Positions 34,334-42,658 of a stretch of DNA of 64,000 nt are shown piece by piece. The position numbers and the translations under genes are program-made. The DNA is from Candidatus Villigracilis adiacens (lineage in GTDB: Bacteria > Chloroflexota > Anaerolineae > Anaerolineales > Villigracilaceae): NCBI GenBank assembly GCA_016703605.1, contig JADJBU010000004.1, positions 124,001-188,000 of the forward strand, read 5' to 3'. The number at the start of each line of letters is the position of its first letter. Position 1 is the first letter of the stretch. The notes under the pieces were generated by a model that did not search any database, was not told the origin of the DNA, and saw only the letters and a program-made list of their open reading frames with translations.

Positions 34334-35495
34334 CGTAAGACCTCCATTCGTCATCGGGGACGTGCGCCGCGCTCCCCTGGCGCGAGACGTTGAACAAAAT
34401 TCCAAGCGCGGCAAGGGTGGTGACGAGGTTCGAGCCGCCCGCGCTTACAAAGGGCAGGGCGTTGCCTGCAAAGGGCAGAAGCCCGACCATGACCGCCATG
34501 TTGATGATCGCTTCGAGACCGATCCAGATGACCATGCCCGAAGCGATGAGCGTGCCGAGCATGTCGGGCGCGCGGCGGGCAATGACCAGCCCACGCCAGA
34601 CCAATGCGCCGAAGAGCAGGATCAGCCCCACGCCGCCCACCCAGCCGAGTTCCTCGACCACCACGGCATAGACGCTGTCGGTGGGAGGCACAGGCAGACC
34701 GGTCACTTTGGAAAGCGATTTGCCGATGCCCACGCCGAACCACCCGCCGTTGACGATGGCTTCGAACGAACGGCGCACATGATACGAAGCCTGCAAGGGG
34801 TCCTTGATGCCGGTCACAAAATCCTGCACGCGCTGCTGCCCGGTGAGGCTGACTGAAACGACCATATACGCCACGATCCCGGCTACGACCAGCAAGCCGC
34901 CAATCTGTTTCATGTCGCCGCCCGCCAGGAAGAAGAGCAGGCCGCCAAGCATCAGCACGGTGGCGGCGGCGCTCAGGTCCGGCTGGAGGTAGATCAAACC
35001 GCCGATGAACCCAAGGATCACGCCGAGCGGGATCAATCCAAAAGTCACATCCTTGAGCATCTCGCGTTTGGCATATAACCAGACAGCCAGGTACAGGATC
35101 GAAACCAGTTTTGCCAGTTCCGACGGCTGGATCGAACCGTTGAAGACGGCGCGCGTGGCGTTGAAGCGCGCCTCGCTCATCACCAGCACAACGACCAGCA
35201 TCAAAACGGTAAACGCCATGGCGGGCACGATCAACTGCCGCCAGCGGTGGTAATCAATGAAAGCCAGCGCAACGGCAGACGCGCCCCCCAGCCCGAGCCA
35301 CATCAACTGGCGGTTGAACATGTACATTGGATCGTCGAAGGCGGCGCGGGAGAAATCCCAAGAAGCCGAATACAACATCGCCAGCCCAAAGGCGATCAAA
35401 GCGACCACGATCACCAGCAGGGGCATGTCGAACCCGAACACGGCGCGCGAGGCGGTTTGCGCGGGCGTTTCCTTTACGACAGTTCCGATACCCAT
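34254..35495 (-). CDS. ftsW: Peptidoglycan polymerase FtsW
   Basis: A 413-residue SEDS glycosyltransferase with about ten membrane helices that polymerises lipid II at the septum with FtsI. Motifs: GLAMLYSASW near residue 40, the RQLMWLGLGG start of the second helix pair, PSELAKLVSILYLAVWL, LQPDLSAAATVLMLGGLLFFLAGG with the catalytic-region Asp, and ILNGGWFGVGIGKSLSKVTGLP-like loop residues followed by PPTDSVYAVVVEELGWVGG. The 3' end extends 80 bp into murG as a hydrophilic basic tail, and the 5' end overlaps murD by 22 bp. Confidence 0.95.
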   Translation of the reverse strand: MGIGTVVKETPAQTASRAVFGFDMPLLVIVVALIAFGLAMLYSASWDFSRAAFDDPMYMFNRQLMWLGLGGASAVALAFIDYHRWRQLIVPAMAFTVLMLVVVLVMSEARFNATRAVFNGSIQPSELAKLVSILYLAVWLYAKREMLKDVTFGLIPLGVILGFIGGLIYLQPDLSAAATVLMLGGLLFFLAGGDMKQIGGLLVVAGIVAYMVVSVSLTGQQRVQDFVTGIKDPLQASYHVRRSFEAIVNGGWFGVGIGKSLSKVTGLPVPPTDSVYAVVVEELGWVGGVGLILLFGALVWRGLVIARRAPDMLGTLIASGMVIWIGLEAIINMAVMVGLLPFAGNALPFVSAGGSNLVTTLAALGILFNVSRQGSAAHVPDDEWRSYGAAANLRWWNGRGGLPRAVRSRSVKK

Positions 35496-36889
35496 TTTCT
35501 AAACGCTGCTCCTCTCTCTTCAAAATCCCTGAACTCATCGAAACTCGTGCCGCCCGGCGATAAAAGGACGACATCCCCATCGGACGCGACCTCCGCCGCA
35601 AGCGTGACCGCCTCTTTGAGCGAATCAACCCTGCGGACGTCCACGCTTCCGACTCCGCTGAATCCTGTTATGGCTTTCTGAATCATTTCCCCCGCCTCGC
35701 CGAAGACCACCACATGATCCACCCGTTCGTGGATCAACTTCGCAAGCCCGTCCCAGGGGAGTTTCTTGTCGCGCCCGCCGAGCAGCAGCACGATGGGTTC
35801 GGTAAAGGCATGGATGACGGCAATCGTCCGCTCGGGGGCGGAGGCGATGGAATTGTTGTACCAGCGCGCGCCGCGTAATTCGCGCACAAATTCCAACCGG
35901 TGCGGCACGCCGCGGAATTCCTCGGCGGCTTCGAGCATATCATCCAGCTTGAATCCAGCGGCGTGCCCAATGGCAAACGCAGCCAGCACATTTGAAATGT
36001 TATAGTCGCCGCGCAGTTGGACCTTCTCGCGCATCAAAAGCGGAACATAGGCAAAGCCGTCGCGCAGGCTGAGCAGATCGTCGCGCAGGTATGCGCCGTT
36101 CAAGCCTTCGTCCAGGTTATGAAGCGAGAATGCCAGCAAATTGCCTTTGACCTTGTCCTTCAAGCTCCATGCGCCTGCATCGTCGCGCCCGAGAATGGCG
36201 GTGTCTTTGCCCGATTGGAATTCCAGAATCCGCGCCTTGGCATTCGCATACGCTTCCATCGTGCCGTGGCGGTCGAGATGATTCGGCGTGATGTTGAGGA
36301 TCGCCGCAATGTTCGGGGAGATCGTCATCTGGTCGAGTTGAAATGACGAGAGTTCCAAAACCGCAACATCGTCGGGGGTCATATCGTCCACGTAGTTGAT
36401 GAGCGGGTCGCCGATGTTGCCTCCCGTAAAGGATGAAGGATGAAGGGTGAAGGATGAATTTTCCGCCTTCTGTCTTCTGCCTTCTATATCTCTCTTCGCC
36501 ATCTCCCCCACCAGTGTCGTCGTGGTCGTCTTGCCAGCCGAGCCGGTGATGCCGATCGTCTTGCAGGGGACGGCTTCCATGAAGATCTGCGAATCGTTGG
36601 AAAGCGGAATCCCGCGCCTGACGGCTTCTTCGACAATGGGCAGGGTCAACGGCACACCGCCGGAGAGACACAGCGCATCGCAGCCGTCGAGCAATTCAAA
36701 GGGATGCCCGCCTGAAACCAATGTCACGTCCACACCCGCAAGCGACTGCTTCGCCGGGGCAAGGTCTGCCTCGGGGCGAGAATCGTTCAAGGTCACGTTT
36801 GCGCCGTGACGGGAGAGCCAGCGGGCGAGGGCGAGTCCCTGCCTTGCCGCTCCGAGGATGAGAACCTGGGTGTTGGTCCAGTTGGTCAT
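35474..36889 (-). CDS. murD: UDP-N-acetylmuramoylalanine--D-glutamate ligase with low-complexity insert
   Basis: A 471-residue Mur ligase adding D-glutamate. LILGAARQGLALARWL is the N-terminal motif, IGITGSAGKTTTTTLVGEMA the P-loop, ELSSFQLDQM and NITPNHLDRHGTMEAYANAK the Mur-ligase signatures, and LLGGRDKKLPWDGLAKLI and LLSPGGTSFDEFRDFEERG the C-terminal domain. Residues ~134-153 (EGRRQKAENSSFTLHPSSFT) sit between the P-loop helix and GGNIGDPLI and are encoded by an imperfect heptamer repeat; MurD proteins normally run straight through here. The ribosome-binding region lies in an octamer array. Confidence 0.94.
   Translation of the reverse strand: MTNWTNTQVLILGAARQGLALARWLSRHGANVTLNDSRPEADLAPAKQSLAGVDVTLVSGGHPFELLDGCDALCLSGGVPLTLPIVEEAVRRGIPLSNDSQIFMEAVPCKTIGITGSAGKTTTTTLVGEMAKRDIEGRRQKAENSSFTLHPSSFTGGNIGDPLINYVDDMTPDDVAVLELSSFQLDQMTISPNIAAILNITPNHLDRHGTMEAYANAKARILEFQSGKDTAILGRDDAGAWSLKDKVKGNLLAFSLHNLDEGLNGAYLRDDLLSLRDGFAYVPLLMREKVQLRGDYNISNVLAAFAIGHAAGFKLDDMLEAAEEFRGVPHRLEFVRELRGARWYNNSIASAPERTIAVIHAFTEPIVLLLGGRDKKLPWDGLAKLIHERVDHVVVFGEAGEMIQKAITGFSGVGSVDVRRVDSLKEAVTLAAEVASDGDVVLLSPGGTSFDEFRDFEERGAAFRKWVSELS
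36431..36487. repeat. Heptamer repeat inside murD
   Basis: Four units GGATGAA, GGATGAA, GGGTGAA, GGATGAA (36431-36458), then CTTCTGT/CTTCTGC/CTTCTAT words (to 36487). The stretch is coding and in frame, producing ~20 residues absent from ordinary MurD. Confidence 0.85.
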
Positions 36890-36898
36890 GAGTACGAG

Positions 36899-36974
36899 TT
36901 ACCTGTTTACTTGTCTACCTATCTATCTACCTGTCTACCTGTCTACCTGTCTACCTGTCTACCTGCCCACCTGC
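36899..36974. repeat. Octamer minisatellite between mraY and murD
   Basis: About nine and a half 8-bp units, mostly CTACCTGT. On the transcribed strand each reads ACAGGTAG and so repeats a Shine-Dalgarno-like AGGT; the last unit is 11 bases before the murD start. The array ends 2 bp from the mraY stop. Confidence 0.9.
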
Positions 36975-36976
36975 TT

Positions 36977-37975
36977 TTACACCTGCGACAACCCGATCCC
37001 AACCAGCGCTGCCATCAAACCGATGAGCCAGAAACGCTGGACGATCTGGGTTTCACTCCAGCCAAGCAATTCAAAGTGGTGGTGGATGGGAGTCATTTTG
37101 AAGAACCGCTTGCCGCCGGTCATGCGAAAGTAAAGAATCTGGATGACGACGCTCAGCATCTCTGCCAGAGGGATGACGCCGATGATGAGGAGCATGGGCC
37201 ACTGTCCCGTCATCAGGGCAATGACCGCCAGCACCGAACCGAGCGCCATCGAGCCGGTATCTCCCATGATGAGCTGGGCGGGGTGGACGTTGAACCACAA
37301 ATACCCGAACAACGCGCCGACGAGGATGAAGCAAAACCGGGCCAGGTAGGTCTGTTCCTGCATAAGGGCGATGCCGCCAAAGGCGGCGATGGCGGTCGCG
37401 GCGATCAGACCTGCCAATCCATCCAGCCCATCCGTAAAGTTGACGGCATTGGACTCGGCGACAATGATGAAAGCCGCAATCGGCACATAGATCCAGCCGA
37501 TCTCAATCTCGAAGAAATAGCCAGGCAGGTAGAGGTCCGGCGCGTCGATGACGTATTTCAAAACATAGGCTGTCGCCAGGGCAAGGATCACCTGGAAGGC
37601 AAATTTCGTCCGGGCACGCATCCCGTCGCCTTTGCGCCTGCCGTGGATGCCCTCCCAGTCGTCCACCGCGCCGAGGATGGCAAACCCAACCATGACCGCC
37701 ATCGGAAGCAAGACCGAACGCCCGATGCCGCTTGCCGTCACGCCGATCAGGGCGACGGCATTGAGCAGACCGCTGAGCAGCAGCACCGGCATGATGAACA
37801 TCACGCCGCCCATGGTGGGCGTGCCCATCTTCACCCGATGCCCCTCCGGCTGTTCGATGCGGATGATCTTCCCGAGTTTGAAGTGCCGCAGAATGCGCAG
37901 CAACGGGTTGCCCCAGATGGCGGTCATGATGAACGCCAGCCCCGCCATGCTAAGGGAAAGGGCAATGTCTCTCAC
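36977..37975 (-). CDS. mraY: Phospho-N-acetylmuramoyl-pentapeptide transferase
   Basis: A 332-residue, about ten-span enzyme making lipid I. GTPTMGGVMFIMPVLL, GAVDDWEGIHGRRKGDGMRA (DDxxK region), SNAVNFTDGLDGLAGLIAA and GDTGSMALGSVLAVIALM are the canonical MraY motifs, and MTPIHHHFELLGWSE is the HHHFE loop. The start codon is GTG and overlaps the murF stop (GTGA). Confidence 0.96.
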   Translation of the reverse strand: MRDIALSLSMAGLAFIMTAIWGNPLLRILRHFKLGKIIRIEQPEGHRVKMGTPTMGGVMFIMPVLLLSGLLNAVALIGVTASGIGRSVLLPMAVMVGFAILGAVDDWEGIHGRRKGDGMRARTKFAFQVILALATAYVLKYVIDAPDLYLPGYFFEIEIGWIYVPIAAFIIVAESNAVNFTDGLDGLAGLIAATAIAAFGGIALMQEQTYLARFCFILVGALFGYLWFNVHPAQLIMGDTGSMALGSVLAVIALMTGQWPMLLIIGVIPLAEMLSVVIQILYFRMTGGKRFFKMTPIHHHFELLGWSETQIVQRFWLIGLMAALVGIGLSQV

Positions 37976-39414
37976 GAGCGGACCTCCAAAGCGGCAGTAA
38001 TGCGGTCCATGCGCAGACCGTGCGAGCCTTTGATAAGCACCGCATCGTCCGCGGTCAGGTTTTTTGTCAGCCAGTCCACAATGGGGGCGATCTCCTCGTA
38101 TTCCATGATCGAAGCCGGCTTCATCCCGGCGCGGCGCGCGGCGTCGGCGATCATATGTCCGCGGGCGCCAAGCGTAATGAGGAACTTCGCAACCTGCGCG
38201 GCGCGCATTCCGACCATTTCATGTCCCTGGCGTTCGTAGGGACCCAGTTCGAGCATATCGCCCAGCACGGCGATCTTGCGCCCCTCGAGTTCATCCAAAA
38301 GATTCAGGGCGGCGAGCATCGACTCCGGCGCGGCGTTGTAGGTATCGTCAAGGATCAGGGCGCCATTGCCGCTGCGCGCCGCAACCAGGCGGAGCTGGGT
38401 ATGCCCGCGCGAAAGACCTTCCAAAATTTCCTGCCAGGAGATGCCGTCGTTAAGTCCGACCGCGGCGGCGCGCAAGGCCGTATGGATCGAATGCCGCCCG
38501 ATCATCGGGATGCGCATGTGCAACGTCTCTTTGCCGTAATGCATCCGAAAACGGATGCCGTCCAGTCCCAAGCCTTCGATCTGGTCTGCCCAGAGATGCG
38601 CCTCGGGCGAAAGCCCGTAAAAGAAGACCCGCGCCTTCGTCCGTTCCTCCATTTTGCGCACCCAGGGATCGTCGAAGTTGAGAATGGCGACTCCATCCTC
38701 CGGCAATGCGGCGGGCAATTCGCTCTTGCCGCGGAAGATGGCTTCCTGCGAACCGGCGCGTTCGGCATGGACGGTTCCCACGTTGGAGACGACGCCGATC
38801 TGCGGCTGGGCAATATCGCACAGGAACTGAATCTCGCCGGGGACGTAGAATCCCATCTCGAGCACGGCCCTTTCGTAGCCGGAGCCGAGTCGCAGCAATG
38901 TGAGCGGCAAACCGATCTCGTTGTTCAGGTTGCCGGGGCTTTTCAACGTGCGATAGCGCACCCCCAGAACCTCCGCCGTCATCTCTTTCGTGGTTGACTT
39001 GCCCACGCTTCCGGTAATGCCCACCACGCGCAAACCCGGCAGCTTGCGCCGCCAGAAACGGGCGATCTGCTGCAAAGCCGAGAGCGTATTATCCACACGC
39101 AGAAGAATGCCCTGCCCCGGGCCTGTCGAGGGGGACAGGTCGGGCGTCGGCGTGGATTCTGCCAATCGTCCGCCGCGCAGGTCGAGGGTCCGGAAAGAAG
39201 CGTTTACGTCCCTTTGAATTAAAGCAAAAGACGCCCCCCTGCGGAATGCATCCGCGACGAAGTCATGCCCGTCCACGTTTTCGCCGGGGACCGCCACAAA
39301 GAGCGAACCGGGAATCACCTGGCGCGAATCGATGGCTCCTTCTGTGATGACAGCGGAGGCGTTCGGCGGGCGAACCGAGGTCAGGGCTTCGAGGATGTCG
39401 GCAAGGGTCAGCAT
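37972..39414 (-). CDS. murF: UDP-N-acetylmuramoyl-tripeptide--D-alanyl-D-alanine ligase
   Basis: A 480-residue Mur ligase. IDSRQVIPGSLFVAVPGENVDGHDF is the N-terminal pattern, VVGITGSVGKSTTKEMTAEVL the P-loop, SPGNLNNEIGLPLTLLRL and EMGFYVPGEIQFLCDIAQP the MurF-specific motifs, and ILDDTYNAAPESMLAALNLL and AVLGDMLELGPY the C-terminal region. Residues ~83-101 (GRLAESTPTPDLSPSTGPG) look like an extra loop encoded over a CCTGTC/GACAGG inverted repeat. It starts 1 bp after the ftsI stop; murE, normally between these two, is absent. Confidence 0.95.
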   Translation of the reverse strand: MLTLADILEALTSVRPPNASAVITEGAIDSRQVIPGSLFVAVPGENVDGHDFVADAFRRGASFALIQRDVNASFRTLDLRGGRLAESTPTPDLSPSTGPGQGILLRVDNTLSALQQIARFWRRKLPGLRVVGITGSVGKSTTKEMTAEVLGVRYRTLKSPGNLNNEIGLPLTLLRLGSGYERAVLEMGFYVPGEIQFLCDIAQPQIGVVSNVGTVHAERAGSQEAIFRGKSELPAALPEDGVAILNFDDPWVRKMEERTKARVFFYGLSPEAHLWADQIEGLGLDGIRFRMHYGKETLHMRIPMIGRHSIHTALRAAAVGLNDGISWQEILEGLSRGHTQLRLVAARSGNGALILDDTYNAAPESMLAALNLLDELEGRKIAVLGDMLELGPYERQGHEMVGMRAAQVAKFLITLGARGHMIADAARRAGMKPASIMEYEEIAPIVDWLTKNLTADDAVLIKGSHGLRMDRITAALEVRS

Positions 39415-39415
39415 A

Positions 39416-41164
39416 TTATTTCAGGACAAGTTGTTGGCGGATCGAATCCGGCGGAATATCCAAAAGGATGACAGTGCGCTGAGCCATTTGGGCAAAAACG
39501 GGCGCGGCGGTTTCAGAACTCCACGGCGACGCGCTTGGGCGTTCGAGCCAGACGTAGATCATAAACTGCGGGTCGTCCACCGGTCCCCAGCCGATGAAGG
39601 AAGTGTTCGTCTGCGCGCCGTCATAGAAACCGTTGATGGGGATCTGCGCCGTACCGGTCTTGCCTGCCACGCGATAGCCCGGAATCAGCGCAAGCGACGA
39701 TTCTTGTTCAAGGGAGACCGCCAGCATTTCGTTCAGCGTTGCAGCGGTTTGTTCCGAGATGGGCGTCGCGCCAAACTGGTCGGGGACTTCGTGCTGGCGT
39801 CCGTCGCGCACCATCGCATACAAAACGTGCGGGATGACCATGCGTCCGTTATTGGCAACCGCAGAAACGGCGGACATCATTTGAATGGGCGTGACGGCAA
39901 CCCCCTGACCGAAGGCGTTCGTGCCAAGGTCAACGGGATACCAATCCGCATCTCCCGGGACCTTGAGCCTGCCCGGCGCTTCCCAGGCCAAATCCACGCC
40001 GGTGAGGTGACCAACCCCAAACGCGTCCATGTAATCGTAGAACGCCCCCGCGCCCATCTGAGTGGAAAGGTTGACCATGCAGACGTTGAGCGAATGCTGC
40101 AAACAGCCGGTCATGTTCTGCAAGCCCCAGGGGTTGCGGTCCCAGTTCTGGACGGTGACTCCGCCGATCAGGATCGAGCCGGTATCGAGATAGGTCGTCT
40201 CCGGCGTGACGGTTCCGCTGTCCAATGCGGCTGCCATGGTGAGGATTTTCATCACCGAACCGGGTTCGTAGGACTTGGAAATGACCGGGTTGAACTCGGT
40301 GGCATTGGAATACACCGCGCCGTAATTCCAGAAACTGTTCAGGTCCATACGGCGCGAGACCGCCATGGCGTACATCTCGCCGGTGCGCGGATTCATGATG
40401 GCGATCAACCCGTCCTGCGCGCCATATTCCCCCAGCGCGGTATCGAGGATGTCTTCCGCAGCGGCTTGCAGATCGCGGTCAATGGTCAGGATCAGGGTCG
40501 TGCCGTCGGGGGCGTTGGGAATTTCGAAGGCTTTATTCGGGTCGGTCGGGATCAACACAGTGACCGGGTTGCCCGCCAGAAGCGAGTCATATTTTTCCTC
40601 GACGCCGAAATAGCCGGTCCCTTCGCGGCTGACAAAACCGAGGATGTTCGAGCCAAGCGCGTTTTCGGGATAACTGCGCTGGGGATGCGCCTTGAACTGC
40701 AAACCGGTCAACCCACCAACAGAGCCTTCGGGCGACTGTTCGTTCAGGGCTTTCTTCAATTCCTGAAGATATTGCGCCTGTGGAGAGTCGATGTAATCTG
40801 CGAGAATGATATAGGAAAGCCCCTCCGGCGGGTTTTGCATGACATCCAACAACCCGTCGTAATCCATGCCGAGCGTGTCAGACACGGCAAAGGCAATGGC
40901 ATGGGCGTCGGTCATGATGGTCAGGTCCACGCCAATCTCGTAGACGATCTTCTCGCCCGCCAGCAGGCGTCCCTTGCGGTCATAGATCTCGCCGCGGTTT
41001 GGATAGAAGGTGCGGTATTCGTAGGCATAGGCTTCAGACTGCTGGCGGAAGATATCCGCCTCGGGGCTGTTCTGGATGCGCGTCATCTGCACGACGATGG
41101 CAAACGCAAAAAGCGCGAGCGCGCCCGCCAGGACCTGTATGCGCCGCCCGTATTGCTGTCTCAT
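39416..41164 (-). CDS. ftsI: Septal penicillin-binding protein (FtsI/PBP2 class)
   Basis: A 582-residue class B transpeptidase: one N-terminal membrane helix (~10-28), the dimerisation/pedestal domain (~50-230) with the RGEIYDRKGRLLA motif, and the transpeptidase domain with SxxK (EPGSVMKI, active-site Ser), SxN (SLNVCM) and KTGT (AGKTGTAQIP). It crosslinks septal peptidoglycan with FtsW. Its start overlaps the stop of the FtsL-like gene (ATGA). There are no PASTA domains. Confidence 0.95.
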   Translation of the reverse strand: MRQQYGRRIQVLAGALALFAFAIVVQMTRIQNSPEADIFRQQSEAYAYEYRTFYPNRGEIYDRKGRLLAGEKIVYEIGVDLTIMTDAHAIAFAVSDTLGMDYDGLLDVMQNPPEGLSYIILADYIDSPQAQYLQELKKALNEQSPEGSVGGLTGLQFKAHPQRSYPENALGSNILGFVSREGTGYFGVEEKYDSLLAGNPVTVLIPTDPNKAFEIPNAPDGTTLILTIDRDLQAAAEDILDTALGEYGAQDGLIAIMNPRTGEMYAMAVSRRMDLNSFWNYGAVYSNATEFNPVISKSYEPGSVMKILTMAAALDSGTVTPETTYLDTGSILIGGVTVQNWDRNPWGLQNMTGCLQHSLNVCMVNLSTQMGAGAFYDYMDAFGVGHLTGVDLAWEAPGRLKVPGDADWYPVDLGTNAFGQGVAVTPIQMMSAVSAVANNGRMVIPHVLYAMVRDGRQHEVPDQFGATPISEQTAATLNEMLAVSLEQESSLALIPGYRVAGKTGTAQIPINGFYDGAQTNTSFIGWGPVDDPQFMIYVWLERPSASPWSSETAAPVFAQMAQRTVILLDIPPDSIRQQLVLK

Positions 41165-41664
41165 TGGAATCTCCGCGCCGATACGATGCGGTCATCCACC
41201 CAATCCAAAAGCGACTGGTTGTATTCGGGGGGAATGGTCAGAACGCTCAACTGAGGCTGCGCGGAGGAGGAAAGGTCAACCGCGTCCTGCGCGACATACC
41301 CGGGAACCGCCAGGTATTCCAATTCCTCGGGCTCGACGGGACGATAGCCCATCGCCCGCGCCCGCGTCTCCATGGATACAGCCGAGGTCAGCCCCGCGAG
41401 CTGGGTCTGCAAGTCGCTGCTTACCTGGCGGCTGGAGGCGATTGCCTCGGTCAGATCCTGAATCTCGCGTCCCGCAATGGCAGTGCGGGATGTTACGTGC
41501 AAATACAACGCGGCAACCATCGCAAGGACAAGCACCAACAACAGGGCATTGCCGATCCACTGACGCTGCACGCGCCACGGAGCGACCCGATATGCCTGTA
41601 TCAGGTGGTTGACATTGTTGGGGAGATGGTTCGGGATGTTCATTTTAATTTGGTACGGCGACAT
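41161..41664 (-). CDS. ftsL: FtsL-like divisome protein
   Basis: A 167-residue bitopic protein: basic cytoplasmic N-terminus, one membrane helix (NALLLVLVLAMVAALYLHV), then a heptad coiled coil (AIAGREIQDLTEAIASSRQV, SDLQTQLAGLT) and a conserved-style end (ARAMGYRPVEPEELEYLAVP), as in FtsL/septum-formation-initiator proteins. FtsL links FtsQ and FtsB to FtsW/FtsI. Position between rsmH and ftsI supports the name; sequence alone is weakly conserved. Start at 41664 has AAGGG eight bases upstream; 41643 has none. Confidence 0.82.
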   Translation of the reverse strand: MSPYQIKMNIPNHLPNNVNHLIQAYRVAPWRVQRQWIGNALLLVLVLAMVAALYLHVTSRTAIAGREIQDLTEAIASSRQVSSDLQTQLAGLTSAVSMETRARAMGYRPVEPEELEYLAVPGYVAQDAVDLSSSAQPQLSVLTIPPEYNQSLLDWVDDRIVSARRFQ

Positions 41665-41699
41665 TCATGTCGCCCTTTTCCAATGCGACATGAATGCCG
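41656..41699. repeat. Palindromic repeat between rsmH and ftsL
   Basis: Left arm CGGCGACATTCATGTCGC and right arm GCGACATGAATGCCG form an imperfect stem, and the left arm is itself nearly self-complementary. It overlaps the ftsL start region and could affect its translation. Confidence 0.7.
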
Positions 41700-41701
41700 C
41701 G

Positions 41702-42613
41702 TTACAGCTTCTCGATAACTCTAAGTTTGGCGCTGCGCGACCGGGGGTTATCTTTCATCTCCTCCGCGGACGGCAGGATCGGTTTCTTATTGACCAACTT
41801 GACGACAGCCCCTCGTTCCACTTCATAAATTCGTTCGTAAGGCGGGTTGATGAGATCACGGCTCTGCCCGCGAAAAAACTCTTTGACGATGCGGTCTTCC
41901 AGCGAGTGGAAGGAGATCACCGCGCATCTTCCACCGGTCTTTAGGCTTGCCACGGCTTGCGGAAGCGTTTTCTCCACTGCGGCTAATTCGTCGTTGACGA
42001 CGATGCGCAGGGCTTGAAACGTCTGCGTGGCGGGGTGAACTCGATCACCTCTCCGGGGAGATGCTTTTTCAATGGCGGCAACCAACTGTCCCGTCGTATG
42101 AAGCGGACGGCTGTTCACGATTGCGCGGGCGATTCGTCTCGCATCCCGGTCTTCTCCATACTTGAAGATGATCTCCGTCAGTTCCTTTTCATCGAAGGTG
42201 TTGACGATTTCTTCAGCGCGCATCGTGACGTTGATTCCGAAGCGCATGTCGAGCGGACCGTCCTGCATGAAGGAGAAGCCGCGCTCGGGGTTGTCGAACT
42301 GCATGGACGACGCGCCCAGGTCGAGGATGATGCCGTCAACCCCATCCCACCTCAATGAAGCGAGCTGTTCGTCGAGGGTGATATGGGAGGCTTGCGCGAG
42401 GTGAACGCGACCCTCGTAAGGAGCCAAGGTCTCACGAGCAATCGCCAGCGCCTGCGGGTCCACATCAAGTCCCAGCAGTTGCCCATCCGGCGCGCAAGCC
42501 TCCAGGATGCCGCGGGCGTGTCCGCCCGCGCCCAGTGTGCCATCCACATACCGCCCGCCGGAGCGGGGTTGCAGAGCGTGTATAATTTCCTGGTAAAGTA
42601 CGGGTTTGTGCAT
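41702..42613 (-). CDS. rsmH: 16S rRNA (cytosine1402-N4)-methyltransferase
   Basis: A 303-residue SAM-dependent enzyme modifying the ribosomal P site. HKPVLYQEIIHAL is the family start, DGTLGAGGHARGILE the SAM loop, LDVDPQALAIA and IILDLGASSMQFDNPERGFSF the following motifs, and HPATQTFQALRIVVNDEL and GGRCAVISFHSLEDRIVKEFF the C-terminal signatures. Standard second gene of dcw clusters. A heptamer array lies directly in front of the start codon. Confidence 0.96.
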   Translation of the reverse strand: MHKPVLYQEIIHALQPRSGGRYVDGTLGAGGHARGILEACAPDGQLLGLDVDPQALAIARETLAPYEGRVHLAQASHITLDEQLASLRWDGVDGIILDLGASSMQFDNPERGFSFMQDGPLDMRFGINVTMRAEEIVNTFDEKELTEIIFKYGEDRDARRIARAIVNSRPLHTTGQLVAAIEKASPRRGDRVHPATQTFQALRIVVNDELAAVEKTLPQAVASLKTGGRCAVISFHSLEDRIVKEFFRGQSRDLINPPYERIYEVERGAVVKLVNKKPILPSAEEMKDNPRSRSAKLRVIEKL

Positions 42614-42615
42614 GG

Positions 42616-42643
42616 TAGAGATTAGAGATGAGAGATTAGAGAA
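42616..42643. repeat. Heptamer minisatellite upstream of rsmH
   Basis: Four 7-bp units TAGAGAT, TAGAGAT, GAGAGAT, TAGAGAA, beginning 3 bp upstream of the rsmH start codon and filling most of the mraZ-rsmH gap. Confidence 0.85.
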
Positions 42644-42658
42644 CTAATCATCCACTCT

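Noticed and set aside
36806..38239. Long open frame (477 codons) on the forward strand
   Set aside because: Exactly antisense to murD, mraY and murF, low-complexity His/Arg/Gln composition, no ribosome-binding site; a by-product of codon use in the real genes.
39122..39139. CCTGTC/GACAGG inverted repeat in murF as another mobile insertion
   Set aside because: Too short, no duplication visible, and the local MurF sequence is naturally variable; kept only as a remark.
39332..41254. 640-codon open frame on the forward strand
   Set aside because: Antisense to ftsI, murF and ftsL, with no recognisable domain; a shadow frame.
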